The position numbers and the translations under genes were made by a program. Below are positions 17,224-26,316 of a DNA stretch of 47,452 nt, piece after piece. Source of the stretch: DATKLL01 sp035542475. Lineage in GTDB: Bacteria; Desulfobacterota; Syntrophia; Syntrophales; UBA2185. Below the pieces are notes generated by a model that did not search any database, had not been told where the DNA came from, and saw only the letters and a list, made by a program, of their open reading frames with translations. The DNA lies in the NCBI GenBank assembly GCA_035542475.1, contig DATKLL010000121.1, positions 1-47,452 of the forward strand, written 5' to 3'. Within the stretch, counting starts at the first letter, position 1; each line of letters opens with the position of its first letter.

Positions 17224-20200
17224 TCATGCTCTACCCCGAGACCGATTAAAATGACTGCGCACCCATTTCTGAAATTTATCGAGATAAATGTAGATGACAG
17301 GGGAGATATAGAGCGTCACTATCTGCGAAAATACAAGACCGCCTACGACAGCCATACCCAGAGGCCGCCGCGATTCTGAACCAGCGCCCCAACCGAGGGC
17401 GATAGGCAGTGTGGCCATGAGTGCCGACATGGTCGTCATCATAATGGGCCGGAAGCGGATGAGCGCTCCCTGAAAGATCGCCTCCTCCGGATTTTTCCCT
17501 TCAGTTCTCTCCGCCTCAAGGGCGAAGTCAATCATCATAATCGCGTTTTTCTTCACAATACCGATAAGCATTATAACTCCCACAATGGCGTACAGACTGA
17601 GATCGATATGAAACAAGAGCAGGGTCAGAAGCGCCCCGAGCCCGGCAGAAGGGAGCCCCGAAAGTATCGTAATCGGATGGATGTAACTTTCGTACAGAAT
17701 ACCAAGTACGATGTAAATTACCAGGACAGCAACGAGAATCAGTATACCGAGCCCCGCCATTGACGACTTGAAGGCCTGGGCTGTACCCTGGAGGCTGCCC
17801 GTGATCGTATCCGGCAGGGTCGCCAACGCCGTCTTCTGTACACCTTCCACAGCATCACCAAGTGATTTCCCGAGTGCAAGATTGAAGGAAATCGTCACAG
17901 CAGGAAGCTGCCCGAGATGATTAACGGTAAGAGGACCTACGGTCCTCTCCAGACTTGCTACGGTGCTCAGGGGAACGAGATTGCCCGATGAGGAACGAAC
18001 ATAAAGGAGAGAAAGCACTGAAGGATCCATCTGATACTCCGGCTCAAGTTCGATGATGACCCAGTACTGGTTGTTCGGTGCATAGATCGTCGATATCTCA
18101 CGGGACGAGTAAGCGCTTGAAAGGGCATCTTCCAGCTGGCCCGCAGTAAGGCCGAGGGCCGACGCCTTGTCCCTATCTATCCTTACGTAAACTTGGGGGC
18201 TCTTGATCTGAAGGTCGCTCGTCACATCCAGAAAACCGGGTAATCCCCTCAGCTTCGCCTCCATAGTCGGCGCGTATTTATAAAGCTCATTGATATCAGC
18301 ACTCTGCAATGAGAACTGATACTGGCTCTTCGTCAAGAGTCCGCCAACATTTATCGGCGGCGGGTTCTGTATAAAAACCCGGATACCCGGTACTGTCGCA
18401 AGTTTTGGTCTTAGCTCCTGAATCACCTCATCCGCACTGAGATCACGCTCGCTCCTGGGCTTCAAGCGAATGAACAAGCGGCCTAAGTTTGGTGATACGC
18501 TGGTGCCCGCGGCTCCTACACTTGACATAACATTCATGACATTCGGATCCTCGCGTACAATGGCGGCAATTTTTTTCTGGTGTTCGACCATCGAGTTAAA
18601 TGATATGCTCTCCGACGCTTCTGTAAAACAGACTAGCCGTTCCGTATCCTCACTGGGGAGAAATCCCTTTGGCGTAATGAAATATAACCCGATAACGCCG
18701 ACCAGGAAGATTAGGGAGATAATCAGGGTTGTAAGCCTGTATGTGAGCGCCCATTTAAGTGTTATTTCATAGAGGCGACGCATCCCATCGAAGAACCGCT
18801 CGAAAATCTGATAGAGCCTTCCGTGTCTCTCTGAGGCAGGCGGCCTGAGAAAACGGCTGCACAGCATGGGGGTTAGTGTCAGCGATACAAATCCGGAGAT
18901 AAGAACAGCGACGGCTATCGTGACGGCAAACTCGTGAAGCAGCCTGCCGACTATACCCCCCATGAAGAGAACTGGTATGAAAACAGCTACAAGAGAGAGA
19001 GTCATGGAAAGTATGGTGAAACCTATCTCACGCGATCCATTGAGGGACGCGTCAACCGGTCCTTCACCATGCTCCATGTGACGGACAATGTTCTCCAGCA
19101 TGACGATGGCATCGTCCACTACAAAGCCGACACAAAGTGTGAGGGCCATCAAGGAAAGATTATCCAGGCTGTAGCCGCAAAGATACATTACCGCAAAGGT
19201 ACCAATGATCGACATGGGCAGGGCGAGGCTTGGTATGACAGTTGCCGAAAGATTACGGAGAAAGACAAAGATCACGGCAATGACTAGAACCAGGGCCAGG
19301 ATAAGAGTGACTTGGACGTCTCTGGACGAATCCTTGATGGGCACTGACCGGTCATAGAGGATATCAAGACTCACCGACGCCGGGATCTCTCGGCTAAACT
19401 GCGGCAGTATGTCCTTGATCGATTGTACAACCTCTATAGTATTCGTACCGGGCTGGCGCAGGATGGCCAAGACAATTGCCCGTTTGTCATTGAACCATGC
19501 CGCCACCTTGTCATTCTCGACGCTGTCAACCACATGACCCAGCTCCCCGAGCCTGACTGGTGAGCCACTACGGTAGGCCACGATGAGTGGCCTGTAGGCT
19601 GCCGCGTTGTAGAGCTGCCCAGTGGCTTGAACTGTAAAAGCCTGATGGGGTCCCCAAAGGGTACCTGTAGGGAGATTGACATTTCCTGATGCTATCGCAC
19701 TTACGACCTCATCGATACCTATCGACCTAGCTGCTAGTGCCTTCGGATCGAGGCGGGCACGGACGGCATATTTCTGGGAACCATATACCATAACCTCGGC
19801 CACACCGCTGATCATTGAAATACGTTGGGCAAGAAGATTCTCCGCATATTCATCAACTGCCGAGAGTGGCAGTGTGGGAGTGTTCATGGCGATATAAAGG
19901 ACAGGGTAATCTGCAGGGTTCACCTTCCGAAACGTAGGGGGTGACGGCATATTCTGGGGAAGCTGACTTATTGCCGTGGCTATGGCTGTTTGAACGTCCT
20001 GGGCCGCCGCATCAATATTCCGTCTCAGATTGAATTGCAGAGTAATTTTTGTTATTCCGATGCCGTTAGTTGAGGTCATGGAGTCTAGGCCCGCGATTGT
20101 GGAGAACTGCTTTTCAAGCGGCGTTGCAATCGAAGATGCCATGGTTTCCGGGCTTGCACCCGGTAGATTTGCCGATACGAGGATTGTCGGAAAATCCACG

Positions 20201-20316
20201 TTGGGCAAATCACTGACAGGAAGTGATCTGTAAGCGACAATACCGAAGAGGAGAATCGCCGCCATGACGAGCGTCGTCATAATCGGCCGACGTATGAAGA
20301 TTTCTGAAAAGTTCAT
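17224..20316 (-). CDS. RND efflux pump, MdtB/MdtC-type
   Basis: A second inner-membrane RND antiporter, 1030 residues, starting MNFSEIFIRRPIMTTL. Its sequence follows the MdtB/MdtC branch: GFVVDDAIVMLENIVRHME in TM4 with both Asp residues, and GIVKKNAIMMIDFALEAE in TM10 with the relay Lys. MdtBC-type pumps export bile salts, novobiocin and other compounds; a single gene here implies a homotrimer rather than the MdtB2C heterotrimer. AAGGGG lies 4 bases before the ATG. The gene follows its adaptor by 22 bp. It is only distantly related to the AcrB-type pump downstream, so this is not a recent tandem duplication. Confidence 0.93.
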   Translation of the reverse strand: MNFSEIFIRRPIMTTLVMAAILLFGIVAYRSLPVSDLPNVDFPTILVSANLPGASPETMASSIATPLEKQFSTIAGLDSMTSTNGIGITKITLQFNLRRNIDAAAQDVQTAIATAISQLPQNMPSPPTFRKVNPADYPVLYIAMNTPTLPLSAVDEYAENLLAQRISMISGVAEVMVYGSQKYAVRARLDPKALAARSIGIDEVVSAIASGNVNLPTGTLWGPHQAFTVQATGQLYNAAAYRPLIVAYRSGSPVRLGELGHVVDSVENDKVAAWFNDKRAIVLAILRQPGTNTIEVVQSIKDILPQFSREIPASVSLDILYDRSVPIKDSSRDVQVTLILALVLVIAVIFVFLRNLSATVIPSLALPMSIIGTFAVMYLCGYSLDNLSLMALTLCVGFVVDDAIVMLENIVRHMEHGEGPVDASLNGSREIGFTILSMTLSLVAVFIPVLFMGGIVGRLLHEFAVTIAVAVLISGFVSLTLTPMLCSRFLRPPASERHGRLYQIFERFFDGMRRLYEITLKWALTYRLTTLIISLIFLVGVIGLYFITPKGFLPSEDTERLVCFTEASESISFNSMVEHQKKIAAIVREDPNVMNVMSSVGAAGTSVSPNLGRLFIRLKPRSERDLSADEVIQELRPKLATVPGIRVFIQNPPPINVGGLLTKSQYQFSLQSADINELYKYAPTMEAKLRGLPGFLDVTSDLQIKSPQVYVRIDRDKASALGLTAGQLEDALSSAYSSREISTIYAPNNQYWVIIELEPEYQMDPSVLSLLYVRSSSGNLVPLSTVASLERTVGPLTVNHLGQLPAVTISFNLALGKSLGDAVEGVQKTALATLPDTITGSLQGTAQAFKSSMAGLGILILVAVLVIYIVLGILYESYIHPITILSGLPSAGLGALLTLLLFHIDLSLYAIVGVIMLIGIVKKNAIMMIDFALEAERTEGKNPEEAIFQGALIRFRPIMMTTMSALMATLPIALGWGAGSESRRPLGMAVVGGLVFSQIVTLYISPVIYIYLDKFQKWVRSHFNRSRGRA

Positions 20317-20338
20317 CTAACCCCTTACCCATGTCGTA

Positions 20339-21457
20339 TCAGGGTGTTTCCTTAATTTGCACCTTAGTGCCTGGAATGAGACGCAACTGTCCATCCGTGA
20401 CTACCTGTTCTCGCACCTGGAGTCCATTAAGTATCACGGTTTCGCCACCGATCGAAGAACCGATCGTGACCGGTCTCATTTCCGCTGTGAGGTCAGGCTT
20501 AATGACAAAGACATATTGGCCGGATTGGCCTGTGTCAACCGCGCGCGAAGGGACTACTATCGCATCCGGCATGGTTGTGAGCGTCAAGACGACACTGACA
20601 AACTGACCGGGCCAGAGGCGCTTTTCGCGGTTCGCAAAAGTCCCTTTGAGAGTAATGGTGCCCGTTGCCTTATTTACGGCATTATCGATAAAAGTCAACT
20701 CACCTGTTTCGGGACGTGGATCGCCGTTCATCATGGCATCAACTTTGAGCCTACCCTGGGCCTGGTACTTTTTTACCTCCGGCAGATCCTTCTCAGGAAT
20801 GGCAAACGTGACATAGATGGGCTGTATCTGATTGACAACTACGACTTCCACATCATTGGCCTTTAGAATGTTGCCCTGGTGCACTTTTACTGATCCTGTA
20901 CGGCCGTTGATGGGGGAATAAATTGAACAGTATTGAACTTGCACACGACTGTTTTCCACAACGGCCTTATCGGCCTTCAAAGTTGCTTCCAGGGCGGTCC
21001 AGTTCGTGCGCACCTGGTCGTATTGTTGCCTCGTCACGAATTGATCCTGCAGGAGGGCCGTATATCGCTGCAGATCGACCTCGGCGTTCTTTGCCTGGGC
21101 TGTATCCCTGGCAAGATTGGCCTCGGCCTGCTTCAATGCCTCTACATAGGGACGGCAGTCCAGTTCAAAGAGAAGATCACCTTTTCTCACATCCTGACCT
21201 TCTTTGAAATTGATCTTTGTAATCTCTCCCGTAATTTGGGCCTTTACCGATATAGTCTGATAAGGTTCGACGTTCCCGACGGCGTTAATCTGGACAGGAA
21301 TTGTCTTTGCGACTGCCGCCGCGACAGTGACAGGAGGAAGAGGCATTGTGGGTTTTTCTTTCGATGAACAGCCATGAATCATGACTGCAAAGGTTATAAC
21401 AAAAAGGAACCACTTGGCAGCACAAAAAGTAAAATCTCTCAAATGATAATATGACAT
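20339..21457 (-). CDS. RND periplasmic adaptor (MdtA-type)
   Basis: A 372-residue membrane-fusion protein. An N-terminal hydrophobic segment ends in HGCSS, a weak lipobox. The lipoyl halves are ISVKAQITGEITKINFKEG and CSIYSPINGRTG, with a helical hairpin between them, then a beta-barrel (IYVTFAIPEKDLPEV). The PEKDLPEV pattern and the order adaptor-RND match mdtA-mdtB. I chose the ATG at 21457, which has AGGT 6 bases upstream; an in-frame TTG at 21472 sits ahead of it but overlaps that site. It is the partner of the MdtB-like pump that begins 22 bp downstream. Confidence 0.92.
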   Translation of the reverse strand: MSYYHLRDFTFCAAKWFLFVITFAVMIHGCSSKEKPTMPLPPVTVAAAVAKTIPVQINAVGNVEPYQTISVKAQITGEITKINFKEGQDVRKGDLLFELDCRPYVEALKQAEANLARDTAQAKNAEVDLQRYTALLQDQFVTRQQYDQVRTNWTALEATLKADKAVVENSRVQVQYCSIYSPINGRTGSVKVHQGNILKANDVEVVVVNQIQPIYVTFAIPEKDLPEVKKYQAQGRLKVDAMMNGDPRPETGELTFIDNAVNKATGTITLKGTFANREKRLWPGQFVSVVLTLTTMPDAIVVPSRAVDTGQSGQYVFVIKPDLTAEMRPVTIGSSIGGETVILNGLQVREQVVTDGQLRLIPGTKVQIKETP

Positions 21458-21494
21458 GTTTTTACCTATCAACCAGTGTATAGTTCACCTAACG

Positions 21495-22802
21495 TTATGA
21501 CCCGTTACCTGTGACTGCTTTAAGGAGCGTTCCTGTCGCCTTTTTCATTCTTAGGATAGCGACCTGATAGTCGTAGACTGCCTGTACCAGACTTCTTTCT
21601 GCCGTAACCAGCAGCGTATTGGCATCCATAACATCGAGGCTCTGGGCCAGTCCGAACTCGAATTGTTTGGAAACGGCATTGAAATTATCCCTGGCGTAGA
21701 CTACCTGGTCCTCCAGATATTTCAAAATACCTTTTTGCGTCACGAGATCAAGGTAAGCACCCTGCACCTCAACCGCTATGGATTTCTTGAAATCTTCGTA
21801 AAGTAGTCCGGATTGTCTCTCCCTTGCTCTGGCCTCATTGACCTGTGCCCTCGTCAGTCCGCCTTCAAAAAAAGGAAAGTTCAAAGACACCAGCCCATAT
21901 CTGCTGTCTTTAATCAGAGTCAGCGTATCCGGTGATTGATCGGTTCCCGCATATACTCCCGAAAGGGATAATGTCGGCCAATACCCGCCTCTCGTATACT
22001 GAACCTGTTCTTCAGCCATCTTCTTCTGTATTTCAAGGCTCCTCAAGTCCGCCCTCCGGGAAAATGCCAGCTTCTGGAAATCTGTCTCTGACGATATTTG
22101 CATTTCTTCCGAGGCTGTTTCCTTAAGTCGAAAATCTCCCTCGATGCCGACTGTCCTTGCCAGTACGGCCTTCGTGAGTTCGAGAGCATTTACTGCCTTC
22201 ACAGCATCGGACCTGGCGCCTGAAAGCTCCCCTTCTGCACGGAAAAGGACTGTTTTTGTAACCTCTCCCACCTTCAACCGCTTTTCTGCGGCATCTCTAT
22301 ACTTGCTGAGCCTCTCCAGATTAGACTGGGCAATATCGAGGGATTTTTTAGCCTTCATGACATCATAGTAAGCAGATGCGATCGTTAAAAGATAACCCTC
22401 CCGTATCGCATAAAGGTCATACTGGCTCTTCACGATGTTTTCTTTTGAAATATTAAATGCAGTAAGCTCACGCCCGCTCACAGATAACGACTCGTCCGCC
22501 CTTAGACCCCAAGCAGTCGCGCTGTTGGGTTGAAGAAGCGTTCCCTGATCATTGTATTGTTCTGTCGTATATCTTGTATAACTGCCGAAGGCAGACAACT
22601 TCGGAAGAAGTGCCGCTATGGCCTTGTCCTTGCCGGTTTTAGCTATATACAGATCCTCTTCCGAAAGTTTGATTCTTTCTGCCCTCTCCAATGCAATGCG
22701 ATACAGGTCTTCAAGTGAATACTCTCCGGCATGCAGACATGCCGGAATAGCCGTTAGCAACAGTATTAATAGAATGATAGTCCAGTAAGGGCGATCAATC
22801 AT
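21495..22802 (-). CDS. TolC-family outer-membrane channel
   Basis: An outer-membrane efflux protein of about 435 residues. It has a signal peptide ending near CLHA, then two OEP repeats with the long helices typical of TolC (ANTLLVTAERSLVQAVYDYQ near the end). It is shorter than NodT-type channels and has no lipobox, so the operon holds two different channel types. Its ATG overlaps the tetR stop as TGATG, a classic coupled arrangement. It lies 37 bp before the MdtA-like adaptor and probably completes that pump. A GTG one codon earlier (22805) is possible but less likely. Confidence 0.92.
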   Translation of the reverse strand: MIDRPYWTIILLILLLTAIPACLHAGEYSLEDLYRIALERAERIKLSEEDLYIAKTGKDKAIAALLPKLSAFGSYTRYTTEQYNDQGTLLQPNSATAWGLRADESLSVSGRELTAFNISKENIVKSQYDLYAIREGYLLTIASAYYDVMKAKKSLDIAQSNLERLSKYRDAAEKRLKVGEVTKTVLFRAEGELSGARSDAVKAVNALELTKAVLARTVGIEGDFRLKETASEEMQISSETDFQKLAFSRRADLRSLEIQKKMAEEQVQYTRGGYWPTLSLSGVYAGTDQSPDTLTLIKDSRYGLVSLNFPFFEGGLTRAQVNEARARERQSGLLYEDFKKSIAVEVQGAYLDLVTQKGILKYLEDQVVYARDNFNAVSKQFEFGLAQSLDVMDANTLLVTAERSLVQAVYDYQVAILRMKKATGTLLKAVTGNGS

Positions 22803-23422
22803 CACTTAACCTTCAGAATTATTCCTTTCAGGAAGATGTCCTTGGCACAATCGACTTTATCACTCAGATGAGTATCCCTTTCTCTAAACATCCAATAATA
22901 TATGAACGAGCGGATAATGCCAAGGAGCGTATATGCCATCATCTGCGGATCATTAGCCCTTAGTATCTTTGTGTTTGTACCCATACGCATGATGTCTGCT
23001 ACAAAATCAACATGCTTGAAGTAGTCGGTTATCAATTTTTCCTTGAGTAAGGTTCCTCCTTCTGAGACGGTCGTTCCCTCGCCGCGAATAAGCAGGTCAC
23101 AGAAATCAACGTTGTTCTCAACAAAGTTAAACTGCGATTCTACTAATTTCTTTATTTTATCTATTATCATCTCCTCCCTGTTAACCGACTCTCTGATTTC
23201 AGAATACATTTTCTCAAGTTTTTCAGTAACCATTGTCGCATACAGGTTTTGTTTCCCGTCAAAGAAATGATAAAGAGTCCCAATGGAAAAACCCGCGGCG
23301 TTGGCAATCTCGGCCATAGTCGCATTATGAAACCCCTTCAAAGCAAAAATCTTCTCCGCCTCACTCAGGATTTCATTCCTGCGGAGCTGAAACTCCATTT
23401 CTTTTCTTTTCGACTTTTCCAT
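22802..23422 (-). CDS. TetR/AcrR-family repressor of the efflux operon
   Basis: A 206-residue regulator. The N-terminal helix-turn-helix (about 14-60) reads RRNEILSEAEKIFALKGF, then TMAEIANAAGFSIGTLYHFF, the standard TetR signature. The C-terminal two-thirds is the ligand-binding and dimer domain, with no recognisable subclass. It is the first gene of the operon and overlaps tolC by one base (TGATG). Three matching palindromes lie just upstream, which points to autoregulation and inducible control of both pumps. No ribosome site precedes the ATG at 23422; the Met at codon 9 (23398) is an alternative that leaves the HTH intact. The inducer is unknown. Confidence 0.92.
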   Translation of the reverse strand: MEKSKRKEMEFQLRRNEILSEAEKIFALKGFHNATMAEIANAAGFSIGTLYHFFDGKQNLYATMVTEKLEKMYSEIRESVNREEMIIDKIKKLVESQFNFVENNVDFCDLLIRGEGTTVSEGGTLLKEKLITDYFKHVDFVADIMRMGTNTKILRANDPQMMAYTLLGIIRSFIYYWMFRERDTHLSDKVDCAKDIFLKGIILKVK

Positions 23423-23424
23423 AA

Positions 23425-23440
23425 TTGAACTTTAATTCAA
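23425..23440. promoter_or_regulatory. TetR operator-like palindrome, site 1
   Basis: TTGAACTTTAATTCAA: half-sites TTGAA and TTCAA around a 6-bp centre. It ends two bases from the tetR start codon, so binding here would block transcription or elongation. Confidence 0.55.
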
Positions 23441-23444
23441 ATAT

Positions 23445-23460
23445 TAGAATATTAATTCAG
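23445..23460. promoter_or_regulatory. TetR operator-like palindrome, site 2
   Basis: TAGAATATTAATTCAG, with the same GAA-N6-TTC layout as its neighbours. Its centre is 20 bp from site 1. Confidence 0.55.
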
Positions 23461-23463
23461 AAA

Positions 23464-23479
23464 ATGAATTGGCATTCAA
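23464..23479. promoter_or_regulatory. TetR operator-like palindrome, site 3
   Basis: ATGAATTGGCATTCAA, with perfect TGAAT/ATTCA arms. Its centre is 19 bp from site 2. A TTGACA (-35-like on the minus strand) lies at 23501-23506; a matching -10 is weak and would overlap this site. Confidence 0.6.
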
Positions 23480-23590
23480 ATTGATATAAAATCCGATATT
23501 TGTCAAGAAAAAACTCTTACAGATTGAGAATGTAATTTGAAAAGGGGTTTTGTTTATGTTAGATAAAGTTTTAAATATTTGAGGTAAAAA

Positions 23591-24544
23591 ATGAAAAAAG
23601 TTATATACCTTTTCTTATCAATCACAATTTTATCATTTCTATTCCTGCCATCCTGCCAGAAAAATGAAAAAAAGTCTGTTGACCAGGAAAGGCTTAAGAT
23701 CGTAACTACCCTCTTTCCTCTTTACGATTTTGCGAAAAACATAGGCCGACAAAAGGTGGAGGTGAGCCTGCTGCTGCCGCCAGGTGTGGAAGCCCATACC
23801 TTTGAACCCAGACCGGCTGACGTAACACGGATACAGAATTCGGACCTCTTCATCTTTACGAGCGAGTCTATGGAGCCATGGGTTCCTAATCTGTTAAAGG
23901 GTATTGATACCAGAGGACTTACCGTTGTTGACACAAGCAAGGGTTTAGCATTGATACAGGGAACTCATATACATGAACAAACTGAACAAGCCCACAAACA
24001 CGAATCAGAAGGCCAGGATCCCCACATATGGCTTGATTTTTCCAACGCCATTAAAATGGTCGATACTATTGCCGCCGCCTTGATTGCCAAAGACCCCCAA
24101 AATAAAGATTTTTACACAAACAACTCTAATGAATTCAAGAATAAGCTTGAGGAGCTCGACAACAAATATAAAGACACACTGTCAAAATGCAGAAATAAGA
24201 TCATCATCCATGCAGGACATTTTGCTTTCGGCTATCTCGCAAAAAGATATAACCTAAAATATATATCCGCATATAAAGGATTTGCTCCAGACGCAGAACC
24301 GACTCCCAAAAGCCTTGTTGAACTGACTCACACGGTAAAAAAATATGGGGTTAATTACATATTCTATGAAGAGCTCATAACGCCGAAAGTGGGTGAAGTA
24401 GTCTCAAGAGAAACAGGCTGCAGCCTCTTAATGCTCCACGGAGCCCATAATGTAACCAGGGAAGAGATGAACAGCGGGGTACAGTTTATTTCCTTGATGG
24501 AAAATAATTTGAAAAACCTTAAGGTTGGATTGCAATGCCCATAG
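23591..24544 (+). CDS. znuA: Zinc ABC transporter substrate-binding lipoprotein
   Basis: The periplasmic zinc-binding component of a ZnuABC importer, 317 residues. It has a lipobox LPSC (Cys22) and the cluster A-I fold. Metal-ligand His residues are seen in VEAHTFEP, DPHIWLD and IHAGHFAFGYL. A His/acidic loop (about residues 125-145, HIHEQTEQAHKHESEG) is typical of zinc rather than manganese binders. A Mn-type protein is possible but less likely given that loop. The ribosome site GAGGT lies 5 bases before the ATG. It starts 168 bp from the divergent tetR and overlaps znuC by 10 bases. No clear Zur box was seen. Confidence 0.9.
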   Translation: MKKVIYLFLSITILSFLFLPSCQKNEKKSVDQERLKIVTTLFPLYDFAKNIGRQKVEVSLLLPPGVEAHTFEPRPADVTRIQNSDLFIFTSESMEPWVPNLLKGIDTRGLTVVDTSKGLALIQGTHIHEQTEQAHKHESEGQDPHIWLDFSNAIKMVDTIAAALIAKDPQNKDFYTNNSNEFKNKLEELDNKYKDTLSKCRNKIIIHAGHFAFGYLAKRYNLKYISAYKGFAPDAEPTPKSLVELTHTVKKYGVNYIFYEELITPKVGEVVSRETGCSLLMLHGAHNVTREEMNSGVQFISLMENNLKNLKVGLQCP

Positions 24545-25287
24545 ATATCCTTTCCATAGACAATCTTTATTTCCGTTATAATTCCTTGGATGTCTTGAGT
24601 GATATCTCATTTTCCATTAAGGCAGGTGATTATATCGGTCTTGTCGGACCAAACGGTTCGGGGAAGACCACTTTAATAAAGATTATCCTCGGATTGTTAA
24701 AACCGTACGGCGGAAAGATTCTACTTTTTGATAAAGACATCAGCACATTTTCCGAATGGGATCGAATAGGATATCTTCCTCAAAAAATGGCCGCCTTTAA
24801 TCCACGTTTCCCGGCAACAGTAAGCGAAGTTGTAGCCATGGGGCTGCTTTCTAAAAAAAGCTTTCCCAAACATATAAGTAGGTCCGATTATACTGCAGTC
24901 GATAATATCCTCGAACTGCTCGGTATAAAGAACCTCAAAAACACACCCATAGGAGAACTCTCCGGCGGTCAGCAACAGAGGACCCTTGTTGCGAGAGCCC
25001 TTGTGAATAATCCCGAATTCATTATTCTCGATGAACCAACGGACGCTTTGGACCCGGAAATGCGGGATCGTTTTTTTGATATCATGAACAACCTTAATAA
25101 GAAGAAACAGGTCACCGTTATAATTGTCACTCACGATATGGGTAACATTGGGAGATATACTTCAAAGTTACTATATATTGATAAGAAGCTTATCTTTTAT
25201 GGAAGCTTTGATGATTTTTGCAAATCAAGTGAAATCACCCAATTCTTTGGCGAGTATGCTCAACACGTTATCTGCCACAGGCATTAA
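24535..25287 (+). CDS. znuC: Zinc ABC transporter ATPase
   Basis: A 250-residue ATP-binding subunit. Walker A is GPNGSGKT, the Q-loop is in YLPQK, the ABC signature is LSGGQQQR, Walker B is FIILDEPTD and the H-loop is VTHD. It ends in a His-containing tail (VICHRH) that may contact metal. It drives zinc uptake with ZnuA and ZnuB. Its start overlaps the end of znuA, and AAGG lies 10 bases upstream. Confidence 0.93.
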   Translation: MPIDILSIDNLYFRYNSLDVLSDISFSIKAGDYIGLVGPNGSGKTTLIKIILGLLKPYGGKILLFDKDISTFSEWDRIGYLPQKMAAFNPRFPATVSEVVAMGLLSKKSFPKHISRSDYTAVDNILELLGIKNLKNTPIGELSGGQQQRTLVARALVNNPEFIILDEPTDALDPEMRDRFFDIMNNLNKKKQVTVIIVTHDMGNIGRYTSKLLYIDKKLIFYGSFDDFCKSSEITQFFGEYAQHVICHRH

Positions 25288-25316
25288 TCAGGACCTGGCT
25301 CATTCTTAGGGAACTC

Positions 25317-26129
25317 ATGGAACTGACTGAATTTCTCCGATACGGATTTATCCAACGGGCGCTGATTGCCGGCTTATTCATCGGGATACTTTGCTCTACA
25401 CTGGGTGTATTCCTGGTATTAAGAAGGTTTTCTCTCATAGGTGACGGCCTTGCCCATGCTACATTCGGCAGTGTGGCGCTGGCTTTGCTTCTGAAAATGT
25501 CCCCTCTGTACGTGTCTATTCCTCTTGTCATGGTATGTTCGCTCGGCATTTTAAAGCTGACGGAAAGGGCAAGATTATACGGAGATGCCGCAATAGGCGT
25601 AGTTTCATCCCTCGGCGTTGCAGTCGGTGTTATGCTATCCAGTATTGCCGGCGGTTTTAATGTTGACCTTTTCAGCTATTTGTTTGGCAGTATCCTGGCA
25701 ATCAGTAATGCCGAGGTAGTTATCTCCATTGTACTTTCGATATTGGTTATCACGGTTATCATCTTTTATTACAATGAGCTATTGTCCATCACCTTCGATG
25801 AAGACTCCGCAAAAGTCTCGGGCATCAATACGAAGTTCATCAATTCAATATTTGTTCTCCTAACAGCAGTAACAGTCGTTTTATCCATGAAAGTAGTAGG
25901 CATCATGCTGATCTCCGCACTATTAATATTCCCTGCGGTAACCGCGCTCCAGATCGCGAGAAGCTTTAAGGCGGTGATGGTTACTGCTTCATTATCGGCA
26001 GTTACGTCAGTAGTCTTGGGAATTGTTTTCTCTTTTTTCCTTGACCTTCCCACAGGGGCAACTGTTGTCTTAATTAATTTCATGCTTTTTATCTCAAGTC
26101 TCACCTATAAAAGATTCATCAAAAAGTAG
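25317..26129 (+). CDS. znuB: Zinc ABC transporter permease
   Basis: A 270-residue inner-membrane permease with about eight hydrophobic helices. It carries the ABC-3 family pattern: LGVFLVLRRFSLIGDGLAHATFGSVAL near the N-terminus and KVVGIMLISALLIFPAVTA in the second half. It forms the channel of the importer with ZnuA and ZnuC, 29 bp after znuC, with AGGG 5 bases before the ATG. It is the last gene of the operon; no terminator was found. Confidence 0.93.
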   Translation: MELTEFLRYGFIQRALIAGLFIGILCSTLGVFLVLRRFSLIGDGLAHATFGSVALALLLKMSPLYVSIPLVMVCSLGILKLTERARLYGDAAIGVVSSLGVAVGVMLSSIAGGFNVDLFSYLFGSILAISNAEVVISIVLSILVITVIIFYYNELLSITFDEDSAKVSGINTKFINSIFVLLTAVTVVLSMKVVGIMLISALLIFPAVTALQIARSFKAVMVTASLSAVTSVVLGIVFSFFLDLPTGATVVLINFMLFISSLTYKRFIKK

Positions 26130-26224
26130 AAGGTGACAAAAATTTGGGATGACTATAATCAAAACAAGTCTATGCAAGCGGTATTTCATCTTCCCATTTG
26201 CCATCTTGCCGGTCCGATCATTTC

Positions 26225-26254
26225 TTGCATACTGAAATATTAATGTGTTATTAT
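26225..26254 (+). promoter_or_regulatory. Candidate promoter for sodB
   Basis: TTGCAT (26225-26230), an 18-bp spacer and TATTAT (26249-26254), about 60 bp before the start codon. No convincing Fur box was found. Confidence 0.4.
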
Positions 26255-26316
26255 TTAGTTGTTATACCCCATACAACACGAGATAAGTACTATTTGAAAT
26301 GAAAGGAGGACGGATT

